A stretch of DNA of 64,000 nt from NCBI RefSeq assembly GCF_037055355.1, contig NZ_CP146350.1:3681001-3745000 (forward strand), written 5' to 3'. Below, piece by piece: positions 1 to 7,199 of the stretch. Positions within the stretch are counted from its first letter, which is position 1; each line of letters starts with the position of its first letter. The stretch comes from Streptomyces sp. DG1A-41. Its GTDB lineage: Bacteria > Actinomycetota > Actinomycetes > Streptomycetales > Streptomycetaceae. The notes under the pieces are model-generated. The model was not told where the DNA came from. It made no database searches and saw nothing but the letters and a program-made list of their open reading frames with translations. A program made the translations under genes and the position numbers.

Positions 1-271
1 TCAAGCCCCGCTTCCGGGCCGCCCACGTGTCCGTGGAGTACTCCAGACCGCCAGCGCACAGTCCCGGGAGGCGAGCGAGCCGAGGTGCGTGTCCACCGGC
101 GCGAGGACTTTCTCACACCCCCATACGGCCCCTCGAAAAACCACTCATCACACCCAACGAGCAGCACCCGGAAAGGTCACACATTCGATGGGCGAATACT
201 GATTCCCCTCGCGGGAGACCAGCACTCAGCCGCCAGCGGGAGGACCGGGGGCGGCGGAGCCGTACACCACC
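1..271. other. Intergenic left edge, no gene seen
   Basis: No reading frame here has the codon bias of the neighbouring genes. The stretch at about 115-215 is AT-richer than its surroundings, so it could hold a promoter for a gene beyond the left edge, but I can point to no convincing -35/-10 pair. Confidence 0.4.
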
Positions 272-284
272 TCACTCCGCCGCC
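250..284. terminator. Possible hairpin at the 3' end of the coiled-coil gene
   Basis: A 10-base arm, GGCGGCGGAG at 250-259, is the exact complement of CTCCGCCGCC at 275-284, with a 15-base loop. The stem overlaps the last codons of the minus-strand gene ending at 272. There is no T-run, so this is only a candidate terminator. Confidence 0.3.
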
Positions 285-1159
285 ACCCGCCCCGCCCACG
301 CCGTGAGGATGGTGTGTACGCGGGCGATGTGTGCCCGGGCGTCGTCCCCGCGCTCGGCGTGTTCGCGCACGAGTCGGTCGGTCTCCTGTTCCACGGACTC
401 GGCGTGGCCGTGGGCTTCGGCGAGCAACTCCGCGGCGCGCGCGGCTGCCTCTTCCCGCCGGTGCCCGCTCGCGTCCTCGGCGTCGGCGAAGGCCTGCTTG
501 GCTTCGGACAGCGCACCCTCGGCCCGCGCCACCGCTTCCGCGTAGTGGGCGTCCAGCGCGGCCGCCCGGGCGGCATCCTCCCGGTCCGACTCCGCCCACC
601 GCTCAGCGTGTTCCTTGGCCTGGTCGGCCGGCATCCCGGAGGTGCGCTGGCGCATCTCCCGCAGCGCGGCCAGCGCCTCGTCCCGCTGTTCCTTCGCCTC
701 ACGGTCGGCCGCGCCCAGGATCTCGTCGACCTCGGCACGCGCCGCGAGCAGCCGCCGCCGGGCACGTTCGTCGGCGTCGGCGCGTACGGCGTCGGCGTGC
801 GCCTGCGCGGACTCGCGCACGTCGGCCGCGGACGCGCACGCCCCGTCCACGAGTTGCCGCGCCTCCCGCCGCGCCCCCTCTCGCACGGCCGCGGCTTCCT
901 CCTGGCCGAGTTCGAAGAGCCGCCGCGCCCGCTCTCCGAGCGACTCGTAGGTCTGCGGGACCAACCGCGCGACGACCTCCCGCAACCGCTCCAGTTCCGA
1001 GTCCATGCGCCGGGCGAGCACCGTCAGCCGGGCGGCCCTCTCCCAGGCCGCGTCGCGGTCCTCGGAGAGGGCCTCGGCGTACTCGTCGACCTGCTCGGGA
1101 CGGTAACCGCGCCCCCGCACGGCCAGGAAGCCGTGCGGGGACACCGATGCGCTGCTCAT
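272..1159 (-). CDS. Coiled-coil cellulose-binding-protein-like / DivIVA-like protein
   Basis: Predicted 295-residue cytoplasmic protein. After a short N-terminal segment with the VRGRGYRPEQVD-type motif typical of the actinobacterial family misnamed 'cellulose-binding protein', almost all of the rest is Ala/Glu/Arg-rich heptad sequence, so a long coiled coil is expected. The N-terminal segment resembles the membrane-binding head of DivIVA-type proteins, so a cytoskeletal or scaffold role is more plausible than cellulose binding; this is inference. I start at the ATG at 1159, preceded by a GAGAGG-type ribosome site; the frame stays open to 1261, but that extension lacks the conserved start. 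It stands alone, downstream of the broken AhpD-like gene. Confidence 0.7.
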   Translation of the reverse strand: MSSASVSPHGFLAVRGRGYRPEQVDEYAEALSEDRDAAWERAARLTVLARRMDSELERLREVVARLVPQTYESLGERARRLFELGQEEAAAVREGARREARQLVDGACASAADVRESAQAHADAVRADADERARRRLLAARAEVDEILGAADREAKEQRDEALAALREMRQRTSGMPADQAKEHAERWAESDREDAARAAALDAHYAEAVARAEGALSEAKQAFADAEDASGHRREEAAARAAELLAEAHGHAESVEQETDRLVREHAERGDDARAHIARVHTILTAWAGRVAAE

Positions 1160-1303
1160 GCTGGGGCCCCTCTCCACCACGCCGACGCGCGATCGAGCGC
1201 GAAATGGGATGATTTCGCGCACATCTTGGTGGACCGGACGGAAGTGTTCATAACGTGACACTCCGCACAGAGGACGTGGGCCCCCGACCGAGCCGTACGG
1301 CCG

Positions 1304-1764
1304 TCAGCCCCACGTGGTGCCCGCGGGCTCCTTGATGGTCGTGTTGATGCGGTTGACCATGTTGGTGACCGAGACGGTGAGGATCAGCGCGGAGATCTCC
1401 TTCTCGCCGAAGTGGTCGGCCACCTCGTCCCACAGCGCCTCCGGAACCGACTCCTGCGACAGATCCGACAGCCGCGTCATCGCCTCCGTCAGCTTCAGCG
1501 CGGCCCGCTCGGCGTCCGAGAAGAAGGGCGCGTGCCGCCAAGCAGCGACGGCCCCGATGCGCTCCTCGCTCACGCCGGCCTCGCGGAGGTTGCGGTGTGC
1601 CCGTGCACGCAGGCACCGCAGCCGTCGATCTGGCTGGCCCGCAGCCCGACGATCTCCGCCAGGTCCTGCCGGAGCCCGCCCTCCCCGATCGCCTGGAAGA
1701 GGGTGCCGATGCCCTTCATCGCACCGGGAAGGACGTATGCCGGGTTGGTCATCCGTGCCTGCAT
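1304..1764 (-). pseudogene. AhpD-like / carboxymuconolactone decarboxylase-family peroxidase, frameshifted
   Basis: Two minus-strand frames together make one AhpD-family protein of about 150 residues. The upstream half (starting at the ATG at 1764) carries the redox motif C-G-A-C-x3-H in DGCGACVHGH. It then falls out of frame, and the rest (SEERIGAVAAW... to TTWG, stop at 1304) continues in the next frame. The break lies near 1590, where GCAACCTC is found and GCAAACCTC would restore the normal family reading GHTANLREAGVSEER. One missing A in a short A-run explains it, so this is either a real loss-of-function mutation or a sequencing error. AhpD proteins reduce peroxides or partner with AhpC. 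The catalytic half is intact but truncated by a stop soon after the shift. Confidence 0.75.
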
Positions 1765-1815
1765 GATCTCTGCCACCGCACTGACGGAACGACGGAGGAA
1801 GATGTGACAGCCCAG

Positions 1816-1863
1816 CATGAAAAAAGCCGGGCCCGGCGGCCTCACGACCGGCCGGACCCGGCT
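1816..1863 (-). terminator. Rho-independent terminator of the toxin/immunity-domain operon
   Basis: On the minus strand a GC-rich stem (AGCCGGGTCCGG pairing with a near-perfect partner ending in CCCGGCT) is followed by six T residues (A-run at 1817-1822 on the plus strand). It lies just downstream of the stop at 1887 and separates that gene from the AhpD-like pseudogene. Confidence 0.75.
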
Positions 1864-1886
1864 CCTCAGGAGTCAGCGGCGGCGCG

Positions 1887-4715
1887 TCACAGCAGTCCGT
1901 CCCACATCTGCTCCAGCAGCACCGACCACCAGCTCTCCGGCGACCCGAGCGCCGCCGGGTCGAGCGCGGCCAACTGCGCCTGGAAGTCGACGGTCCAACG
2001 GCCCGCCTGCTCCTGGGTCAGCCCGAACCGCAACCGCCACATCCGCCCGAGCAGCGCCATGCAGCGCGCGAACTCCATCAGCCCGGTGTTCACGAACTGC
2101 GGCGGTACGGGCGCCCCGCCCGGCCCCGCCTCCACCGGCACGGCGACGATGTTCGCCGTGCCGTACTGCACGCAGATCGCCTTGCCGAAGTCACTGCCCA
2201 TCACCAGGTAGGAACCGGCGTCCGAGGCCGGCTGCACACCGCGCTCGGCCGCCAGCTCCGCCAGCGTCGGAACAGGCCGGCCCGGCTGCGCCTGCGCCCA
2301 GAAGAAGGGGCCCATGTCCATCGGCAGGCCCGCCGCCACCAGCGTGTGCGCCACGACCGGCGGCACGCCCTGCCGGGACACGGCGGCCTGCTCGAACCGG
2401 AACACCCCCGGCCCGAACGCGGCACCCAGCTCCTGCGCGATGCCCTCCGGCGGGATCGGCGGTGCCGCCTGCACCGGCGGCAACGGCGCCCGCACCGGAG
2501 CCGGACGCGCCGGGCCGTCGGCCACCTGGTGCAACTCGCCCTGGTGGGCCAGCAGTTGCCGCATGCCCTGCTGCCGGCTCGCGTGGTCCGTACCGTACGG
2601 CGCGATGGACGTGATCCGCGCCTGCGGCCACTGCTCCCGGATCATCCGCGCGCAGTACGCACCCGGCAACTCGCACGACTCCAGCTCGGTGTGCAGCTCC
2701 AGCACCTGGTCCGGGGGCACGTTCATGGCCCGCAGCTCGTGGAAGATCTGCCACTCCGGGTGCGGCGTACCCGGCGCCGAACGCCGGATCAGCTGCTGCT
2801 CGGAACCGTCCTGCGCGCGGTAGCGCAACACGGCCTGGTAGCCGGGGCCGACCGTCGGCTGCCCGGTGGGCTGCTGCGGATAGCCGTACGCCGGCGGCGG
2901 CCCGGGGACGTGCTGACCGGGCGGCGGCATCGCGCCGGGCGGCATCGGCGGCGCACCGGGCACGCCGGGAGCGCCCGGGGCAGCGGGTGGTGCGCCGGGG
3001 GCCTGCGGCGGCGGAGGCACGCCGGGGCCGCCCACCGGGGGCGTGGCCAGCACGGTAGCCGCGTGGTGCACGGGACCCGGGCCGCCGGGAGCGCCCGGGG
3101 CGCCAGGGGCACCCGGCGCACCAGGCGGGTTCGGGGCACCCGGAGCCTGCGGGGCACCAGGCGCACCAGGCGCGCCCGGAGGCCCGGGAGGCCCCGGAGG
3201 CTGTGGCGCACCCGGGCCGCCCGTCCGGCCGGGATCGGCAAGCATCGTGGCGGCATGGTGGACACCACCGGGGGGCGTACCACCGGGGGCGCCGGGCGGG
3301 TTCGAAGCGCCCGGAGGCCGCGGCGCACCAGGCGGGTTCGGCGCACCAGGAGGACCCGGCGGCTGCTGGGGAGGCAGCGGCGCACCAGGGCCCTCGTTGC
3401 CCTGGCCTCCAGGCCCCCCGGACCCCTCGGGCCCGAGCGCCGACACAAGCTGCGTAGGCACGTAACCTCCCGCCGGAGTACCCGGCGCACCGGGCCCCGA
3501 CGGCGGAGGCGTACCGCCCGGCCGCGCACCGGGCGTCCCCGGGGCGCCCGGCGGAGGCGGCGGCGTCGGCGCGGTGCCTCGTCCACGGCCCGGCGGCGGG
3601 GCCGCCTTGCTGGTCGCGGCGTCGGCGATGTCCCCGGCGTTCGGCGCGAGCGGCCGCTCAGACGCACCCGGCCCGGCCGGCGGCTGCGGCACACCGGCGG
3701 GACCGGCAGGACCAGGCGCACTGCCGGGACCGGCAGGCCCGGAAGCCGCCGCACCCCCCGCAGAACCCACAGAACCCGCAGACCCACCGCCGACGCCCTG
3801 CGGATACCCGTACGGCTGCCCGCCCGGCGCAGGCGGAGGCGTGCCGCCCTGCGGCACACCACCCGGCGGCGTCCCCGGCACGCCGGGAGCCGGAGCAGCA
3901 CCCGTCGCCCCCGGCGGATAGCCGTAACCCGGCCCACCAGGCGCAGCCGCACCCGCACCGCCCTGCGCGTTCGGATCGTCGATCGCCGGTGAGACAGCCG
4001 TCGGCGGAATCCGGCTGCCGCCCGACATCAGCGCCGTCTTCGCCTCGGGCGTCGTCGGCGGCGGCGAGTCACCATCGGTCTCACTCAGCGGCGGCGCGAA
4101 GACAGTCGCGGGCAGCGGCACGGAACGGTCGTCACCGGCATCGCCGTTGGTGTCCGTACCGGCCCAGGGCGTGGCCCCGGCAGCCGCACCCGGCACCCCC
4201 GCGCCCGTGCCGGAGTCACTCCCCGAGTCGCTCCCCGCGGCAGCAGGCCAGGAGGCACCGGAAGCGGAATCACCACCCGCAGCACCGGCAGAAGCAGAGC
4301 CCGAAGCACCAACCCCCCGCCGATCAGGAATCCCCAGCTTGTCCGCCGCGTCCTGCAACCACTCCGGCGGAGTCAGCAGGAAGGACGTCTGATTCAGGTC
4401 CACCCGGGCCGCCGGAGCCGGAGCCGGCTCCTCCGCCGTGTCCGGACGGCCGTACTCCTCCTCGTACCGGCGGATCACCTCACCCACCGGCAACCCGGGC
4501 CACAGCGTCGCCTCGCCGCTGTCCCGCGCGATCACCAGCCGCTGCGCGCCGCCGTCGGAACGCGGACCGTCCGCCCGGTCCTCGGCCCACACCACGAACC
4601 CCAGGTCGAACTCCCGCACCCGCACCTCACGATGCTGGTACGACGGCACGTCCCCGTTGATCCACTCTTCCGCACGCTCCTGCGCCTGCGCGAAGGTCAC
4701 CATCGCTGAAGTCAC
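1887..4715 (-). CDS. Large protein: immunity-like head, collagen-like linker, deaminase-like segment, SUKH-4-like tail
   Basis: 942 residues, no signal peptide or membrane segment. Residues 5-90 resemble small YrhB/Imm35-type immunity domains (FAQAQERAEEWINGD). Residues about 95-620 are Gly/Pro/Ala-rich, with long runs of GAP/GPP triplets like a collagen-like spacer. Residues about 625-720 look like a deaminase of the polymorphic-toxin superfamily: H652-P-E654, then C681-x6-C688 (ELESCELPGAYC), the expected zinc ligands and catalytic glutamate. Residues about 760-940 match SUKH-4-type immunity domains (AHTLVAAGLP, GLMEFARCMALL). The GTG start overlaps the upstream stop by GTGA, so translation is coupled; an ATG four codons in is an alternative. 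Domain names are from family recall. The ligand spacing is unusual for a PCxxC deaminase, so catalytic activity is uncertain. Confidence 0.7.
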   Translation of the reverse strand: MTSAMVTFAQAQERAEEWINGDVPSYQHREVRVREFDLGFVVWAEDRADGPRSDGGAQRLVIARDSGEATLWPGLPVGEVIRRYEEEYGRPDTAEEPAPAPAARVDLNQTSFLLTPPEWLQDAADKLGIPDRRGVGASGSASAGAAGGDSASGASWPAAAGSDSGSDSGTGAGVPGAAAGATPWAGTDTNGDAGDDRSVPLPATVFAPPLSETDGDSPPPTTPEAKTALMSGGSRIPPTAVSPAIDDPNAQGGAGAAAPGGPGYGYPPGATGAAPAPGVPGTPPGGVPQGGTPPPAPGGQPYGYPQGVGGGSAGSVGSAGGAAASGPAGPGSAPGPAGPAGVPQPPAGPGASERPLAPNAGDIADAATSKAAPPPGRGRGTAPTPPPPPGAPGTPGARPGGTPPPSGPGAPGTPAGGYVPTQLVSALGPEGSGGPGGQGNEGPGAPLPPQQPPGPPGAPNPPGAPRPPGASNPPGAPGGTPPGGVHHAATMLADPGRTGGPGAPQPPGPPGPPGAPGAPGAPQAPGAPNPPGAPGAPGAPGAPGGPGPVHHAATVLATPPVGGPGVPPPPQAPGAPPAAPGAPGVPGAPPMPPGAMPPPGQHVPGPPPAYGYPQQPTGQPTVGPGYQAVLRYRAQDGSEQQLIRRSAPGTPHPEWQIFHELRAMNVPPDQVLELHTELESCELPGAYCARMIREQWPQARITSIAPYGTDHASRQQGMRQLLAHQGELHQVADGPARPAPVRAPLPPVQAAPPIPPEGIAQELGAAFGPGVFRFEQAAVSRQGVPPVVAHTLVAAGLPMDMGPFFWAQAQPGRPVPTLAELAAERGVQPASDAGSYLVMGSDFGKAICVQYGTANIVAVPVEAGPGGAPVPPQFVNTGLMEFARCMALLGRMWRLRFGLTQEQAGRWTVDFQAQLAALDPAALGSPESWWSVLLEQMWDGLL
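2930..3960 (-). repeat. Collagen-like GC-rich microrepeat inside the 942-residue gene
   Basis: Iterated codons for Gly-Ala-Pro, Gly-Pro-Pro and Pro-Pro-Gly make dense, imperfect short direct repeats (gcaccaggcgcacc-like units). They encode a low-complexity linker of some 350 residues. Such tracts readily change length by slippage. Confidence 0.7.
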
Positions 4716-5716
4716 TCCCCCACGGCCGAGGACGACACCGCACCCACCGGCACCACACGCGCGAACCCGCCGTCCACCATCAGGTTCGCCACCGTCTCCA
4801 ACTCCGGCGGATCACCGGCCAGCCGCGACAGGAAGACATCGAAATCGTCCCCGCACGGCAGCAGCAACCGCTCCACCCGCGCCGCCGGCGGGAGCGAGGG
4901 ATCCACGTCCCGCGCGTCGTCGTACGCGCAGAACCACACCGAACCGATCCGGTCACCCTTCACCTTCACGGCCAGCAACCCGCCCTGGACGAAGCCGATC
5001 CCCAGATAGTCCTTGGTCAGATGGTCACGCAGACACTTGTTGACGTACACCAGGTCGTTGACCGCCGCCTCGTCCCGCACGGTGAAGAACGGCTGGTCGA
5101 TCAGCAGCCCCAGCTCCGCGTCCAGTGCGGCACCCACCGGCGCACAGCCCCCCGCCGCCTTCAGGAACGACCGGTACGGACCCGGCAGCCGGTAGCCGAG
5201 ATCCTCCTCGACGCCCTGCACCTGCGACTCCGTCACCGCCACACCCGACTTCGGCAGCCCGAAGTGCGCCGGACGCGTCTCCTGCAACGGCCGCGTGCCC
5301 CGCTTTGACTGGTCGACGCCCGACGTCGCCACACCGCCGTGGTGCCGCAGCAACGCCTTCACCTCGACCGGGACCAGCTCCAGCCGCCGCGAGCCCACCG
5401 CGTGGTGCCACGTCCAGCCGTGCGGCGTCGCCACCGCCGGCACCGTGTCCCACAACTCGTGCCCGGACGCCGCCAGCGCCATGTTCGCCGACACGTAGTC
5501 CGTCAGCCGCAACTCGTCGACGCCGAAACCCTCCGGGGGCTCCGCGATCTCCGCGGCCGCGCGCGCGTAGGGCGAGAAGTCGGGGTAACCACGCTCGTCG
5601 ACCCGTACCCCTCTCGGGTGACGGGCCGCCCGGACCGGATCCGGGAAATGCACGACCTGCCCGGCGTAGGCCGCGTTCGGCGGCGCGGCTTGCTGCCCGA
5701 GCCGACCTGTCGTCAT
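4712..5716 (-). CDS. WHH-type HNH nuclease-like domain fused to a SUKH (SMI1/KNR4) domain
   Basis: 334 residues from the ATG at 5716, which has a GGGGG ribosome site; an upstream in-frame extension to 5770 looks unreal. The N-terminal half resembles the WHH class of HNH/EndoVII toxin nucleases: YPDFSPYA near residue 45, W103-H104-H105, then LELVP and H125-H126-G-G. The histidine commonly found after LVP in this family is Lys (K120), so activity may be reduced or lost. From about residue 165 to 310 it is a SUKH domain (VQGVEEDLGYRLPGPYRSFLK, GIGFVQGGLLAVKV). SUKH domains are immunity proteins of many nuclease toxins. A toxin-like and an immunity-like domain in one chain suggests a self-inhibited or domesticated module. 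First gene of a two-gene operon with the 942-residue protein (4-base overlap). Confidence 0.72.
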   Translation of the reverse strand: MTTGRLGQQAAPPNAAYAGQVVHFPDPVRAARHPRGVRVDERGYPDFSPYARAAAEIAEPPEGFGVDELRLTDYVSANMALAASGHELWDTVPAVATPHGWTWHHAVGSRRLELVPVEVKALLRHHGGVATSGVDQSKRGTRPLQETRPAHFGLPKSGVAVTESQVQGVEEDLGYRLPGPYRSFLKAAGGCAPVGAALDAELGLLIDQPFFTVRDEAAVNDLVYVNKCLRDHLTKDYLGIGFVQGGLLAVKVKGDRIGSVWFCAYDDARDVDPSLPPAARVERLLLPCGDDFDVFLSRLAGDPPELETVANLMVDGGFARVVPVGAVSSSAVGE

Positions 5717-6021
5717 GGCGGTTGCCCCCTGCGGCACTCTGTACGACCCGCAGTGACCCCTCTGGCCCACTACGCCCCGTATCGACTGTCACGTCCGAAC
5801 CCACGCGTCAACCACGTGGATCGCGGTGCCGACAGCCTATGCGGTACGACGACACCGGTCACCGGCCACCGGTCGGCGACCTCTCCGCTTCCGTGACCAG
5901 CCGTCACCCCACTGTCACGGCACACCCCGGACGGGCGTGTCACCGCGCCCCAGCTTCCGCACCTGCCACGGCATTTGGCAGTCTGTGACCCCCGGGGGGA
6001 TGCACGGAGGGGTATACGATC
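5717..6021. promoter_or_regulatory. Divergent promoter region between the two toxin/immunity-domain pairs
   Basis: This 305-base gap must hold promoters for the minus-strand WHH-SUKH operon and the plus-strand deaminase/SUKH-3 operon. A candidate operator TGCCA-N7-TGGCA lies at 5964-5980, and ACCGGT motifs recur at about 5860-5875. A strong GGAGGGG ribosome site at 6006-6012 precedes the ATG at 6022. No canonical -35/-10 pair stands out. Confidence 0.45.
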
Positions 6022-6582
6022 ATGAACGCGACGCAGACGGGACCACACACCGGCAGGTCCGCCGACCCACGAAACGGCGACCCCCGGGGCGGCGCCCCAC
6101 GAGGCGGCGACCCCCGCATCGGCTGGAGCGCCACCGAAGCCGCTCACACCCCCGTCCTCCACCACCGCCGCGACGGCATCCTCCCCACCGTCGCCGCCGC
6201 CCTCTCCGTCCGCGGCACCACCCTCACCGGCACCGCCGCCCGCGGCGACACACCCCCGGCCCTGCACCCCCTCGTCCAGGACTTCCTGGACACCCTCACC
6301 AGCGCCCAGCGCGACCGCTACACCGGCCGCTGCGCCGAGACCATCCTCATCTCCCGGCACATCGCCGCCGCGGACGCCGCACGCAGCAAACGCGCCGCAC
6401 GCAAACCCATGACCAACGGCGAGGCCCGTAAAGCCCTCAAGCAGGCCAAACTCACCGCCCGCCGCATCCGCGAGGACGGCGACCCCCTCCACGGCAGCTT
6501 CGCCACCCCCTGCCGCGCCTGCACCGCGCTCAGCGCCCACTTCGGCGTCCGCATAGTCGACCCGGCGTCGCAGAACAGCTGA
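6022..6582 (+). CDS. YwqJ-type putative deaminase
   Basis: 186 residues. The first 40 are a low-complexity, Gly/Arg/Asp-rich tail (DPRNGDPRGGAPRGGDPR). The rest carries the zinc-deaminase signature of the YwqJ-like clade of polymorphic toxins: C104-A-E106 (RCAETILISRHI) followed by P163-C164-R-A-C167 (ATPCRACTAL). In this fold the Cys of CAE and the two Cys of PCxxC bind zinc and the Glu shuttles protons; substrates are usually bases in nucleic acids or nucleotides. There is no signal peptide and no long trafficking region, so it is a free-standing catalytic domain likely acting inside the cell. The SUKH-3 gene 83 bases downstream is the probable immunity partner. Start fixed by GGAGGGG nine bases before the ATG. 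Confidence 0.78.
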   Translation: MNATQTGPHTGRSADPRNGDPRGGAPRGGDPRIGWSATEAAHTPVLHHRRDGILPTVAAALSVRGTTLTGTAARGDTPPALHPLVQDFLDTLTSAQRDRYTGRCAETILISRHIAAADAARSKRAARKPMTNGEARKALKQAKLTARRIREDGDPLHGSFATPCRACTALSAHFGVRIVDPASQNS

Positions 6583-6665
6583 CGCCCCCCAACACACCCG
6601 CACGGCCGGACACCCCGGCGCGTGCACCGCACGCCATCCCATGACCTCGACGAGACGAAGGGCAG

Positions 6666-7160
6666 ATGCACACCGACCGCACCTCCACCACCCGCTTCGC
6701 CGTACAAGTCGACGCCGCCCTGCGCGCCGCCGGCTGGCAACCCGGACGCTGGGACATCAAACAGGCCGAGATCTGGGCCGACGCCCTGCGCGACCACGTC
6801 TCACCCGCCGGCCACCGACACACCGTCTTCCCCGCGGCCGTCGAGGCCTGGGCCGAATTCGGCGGACTCCACATCACCCCCACCGGCCCCGGCCGGCGAG
6901 TCGCCCCCGCCGCCCTCCACCTCGACCCGCTGCACGGCCTCCACATGGCCCGCACCCTCGGCGACCTCGGCCGCGCCCTCGGCACCGAGGTCTGCCCCCT
7001 CGGCGCCGAAACCGACAGCCAGGCCCTCCTCGCCATCGACACCGAAGGCCGCGTCTACACCCTCGACCACACCGGCGACTGGTACCTCGGCGCCGACATC
7101 GACCAGGCCCTGTCCACCCTCATCGCCGGCACCGCACCGACACGCCTCACAGCGGGCTGA
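6666..7160 (+). CDS. SUKH-3-type immunity protein
   Basis: 164 residues, cytoplasmic. The pattern GWQPGRWD, then EFGGLHITPTGPGRR, then LGRALGTEVCPLGAETDSQALLAID and GRVYTLDHTGDWYLG, is that of SUKH-3 domains, the group that in actinobacteria normally follows a YwqJ/SUKH-associated toxin. It sits directly behind the YwqJ-like deaminase on the same strand, as expected for an immunity gene. GAAGG precedes the ATG. Binding to and neutralising the deaminase is inferred from family and position only. Confidence 0.75.
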   Translation: MHTDRTSTTRFAVQVDAALRAAGWQPGRWDIKQAEIWADALRDHVSPAGHRHTVFPAAVEAWAEFGGLHITPTGPGRRVAPAALHLDPLHGLHMARTLGDLGRALGTEVCPLGAETDSQALLAIDTEGRVYTLDHTGDWYLGADIDQALSTLIAGTAPTRLTAG

Positions 7161-7173
7161 CGCAACAGGAGAA

Positions 7174-7199
7174 AGCCGCCGGCCTCCCAGCCGGGGGCT
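7174..7199. terminator. Hairpin between convergent SUKH-3 and histidine kinase genes
   Basis: AGCCGCCGGC at 7174-7183 pairs imperfectly with GCCGGGGGCT at 7190-7199. It lies in the 37-base space between two convergent genes and overlaps the kinase stop codon, as expected of a shared terminator. No T-run. Confidence 0.4.

Noticed and set aside
2930..3960. Dense short repeats considered as a CRISPR array or tandem-repeat locus
   Set aside because: Units are imperfect multiples of three bases, in frame and coding for collagen-like triplets; there are no regular unique spacers.
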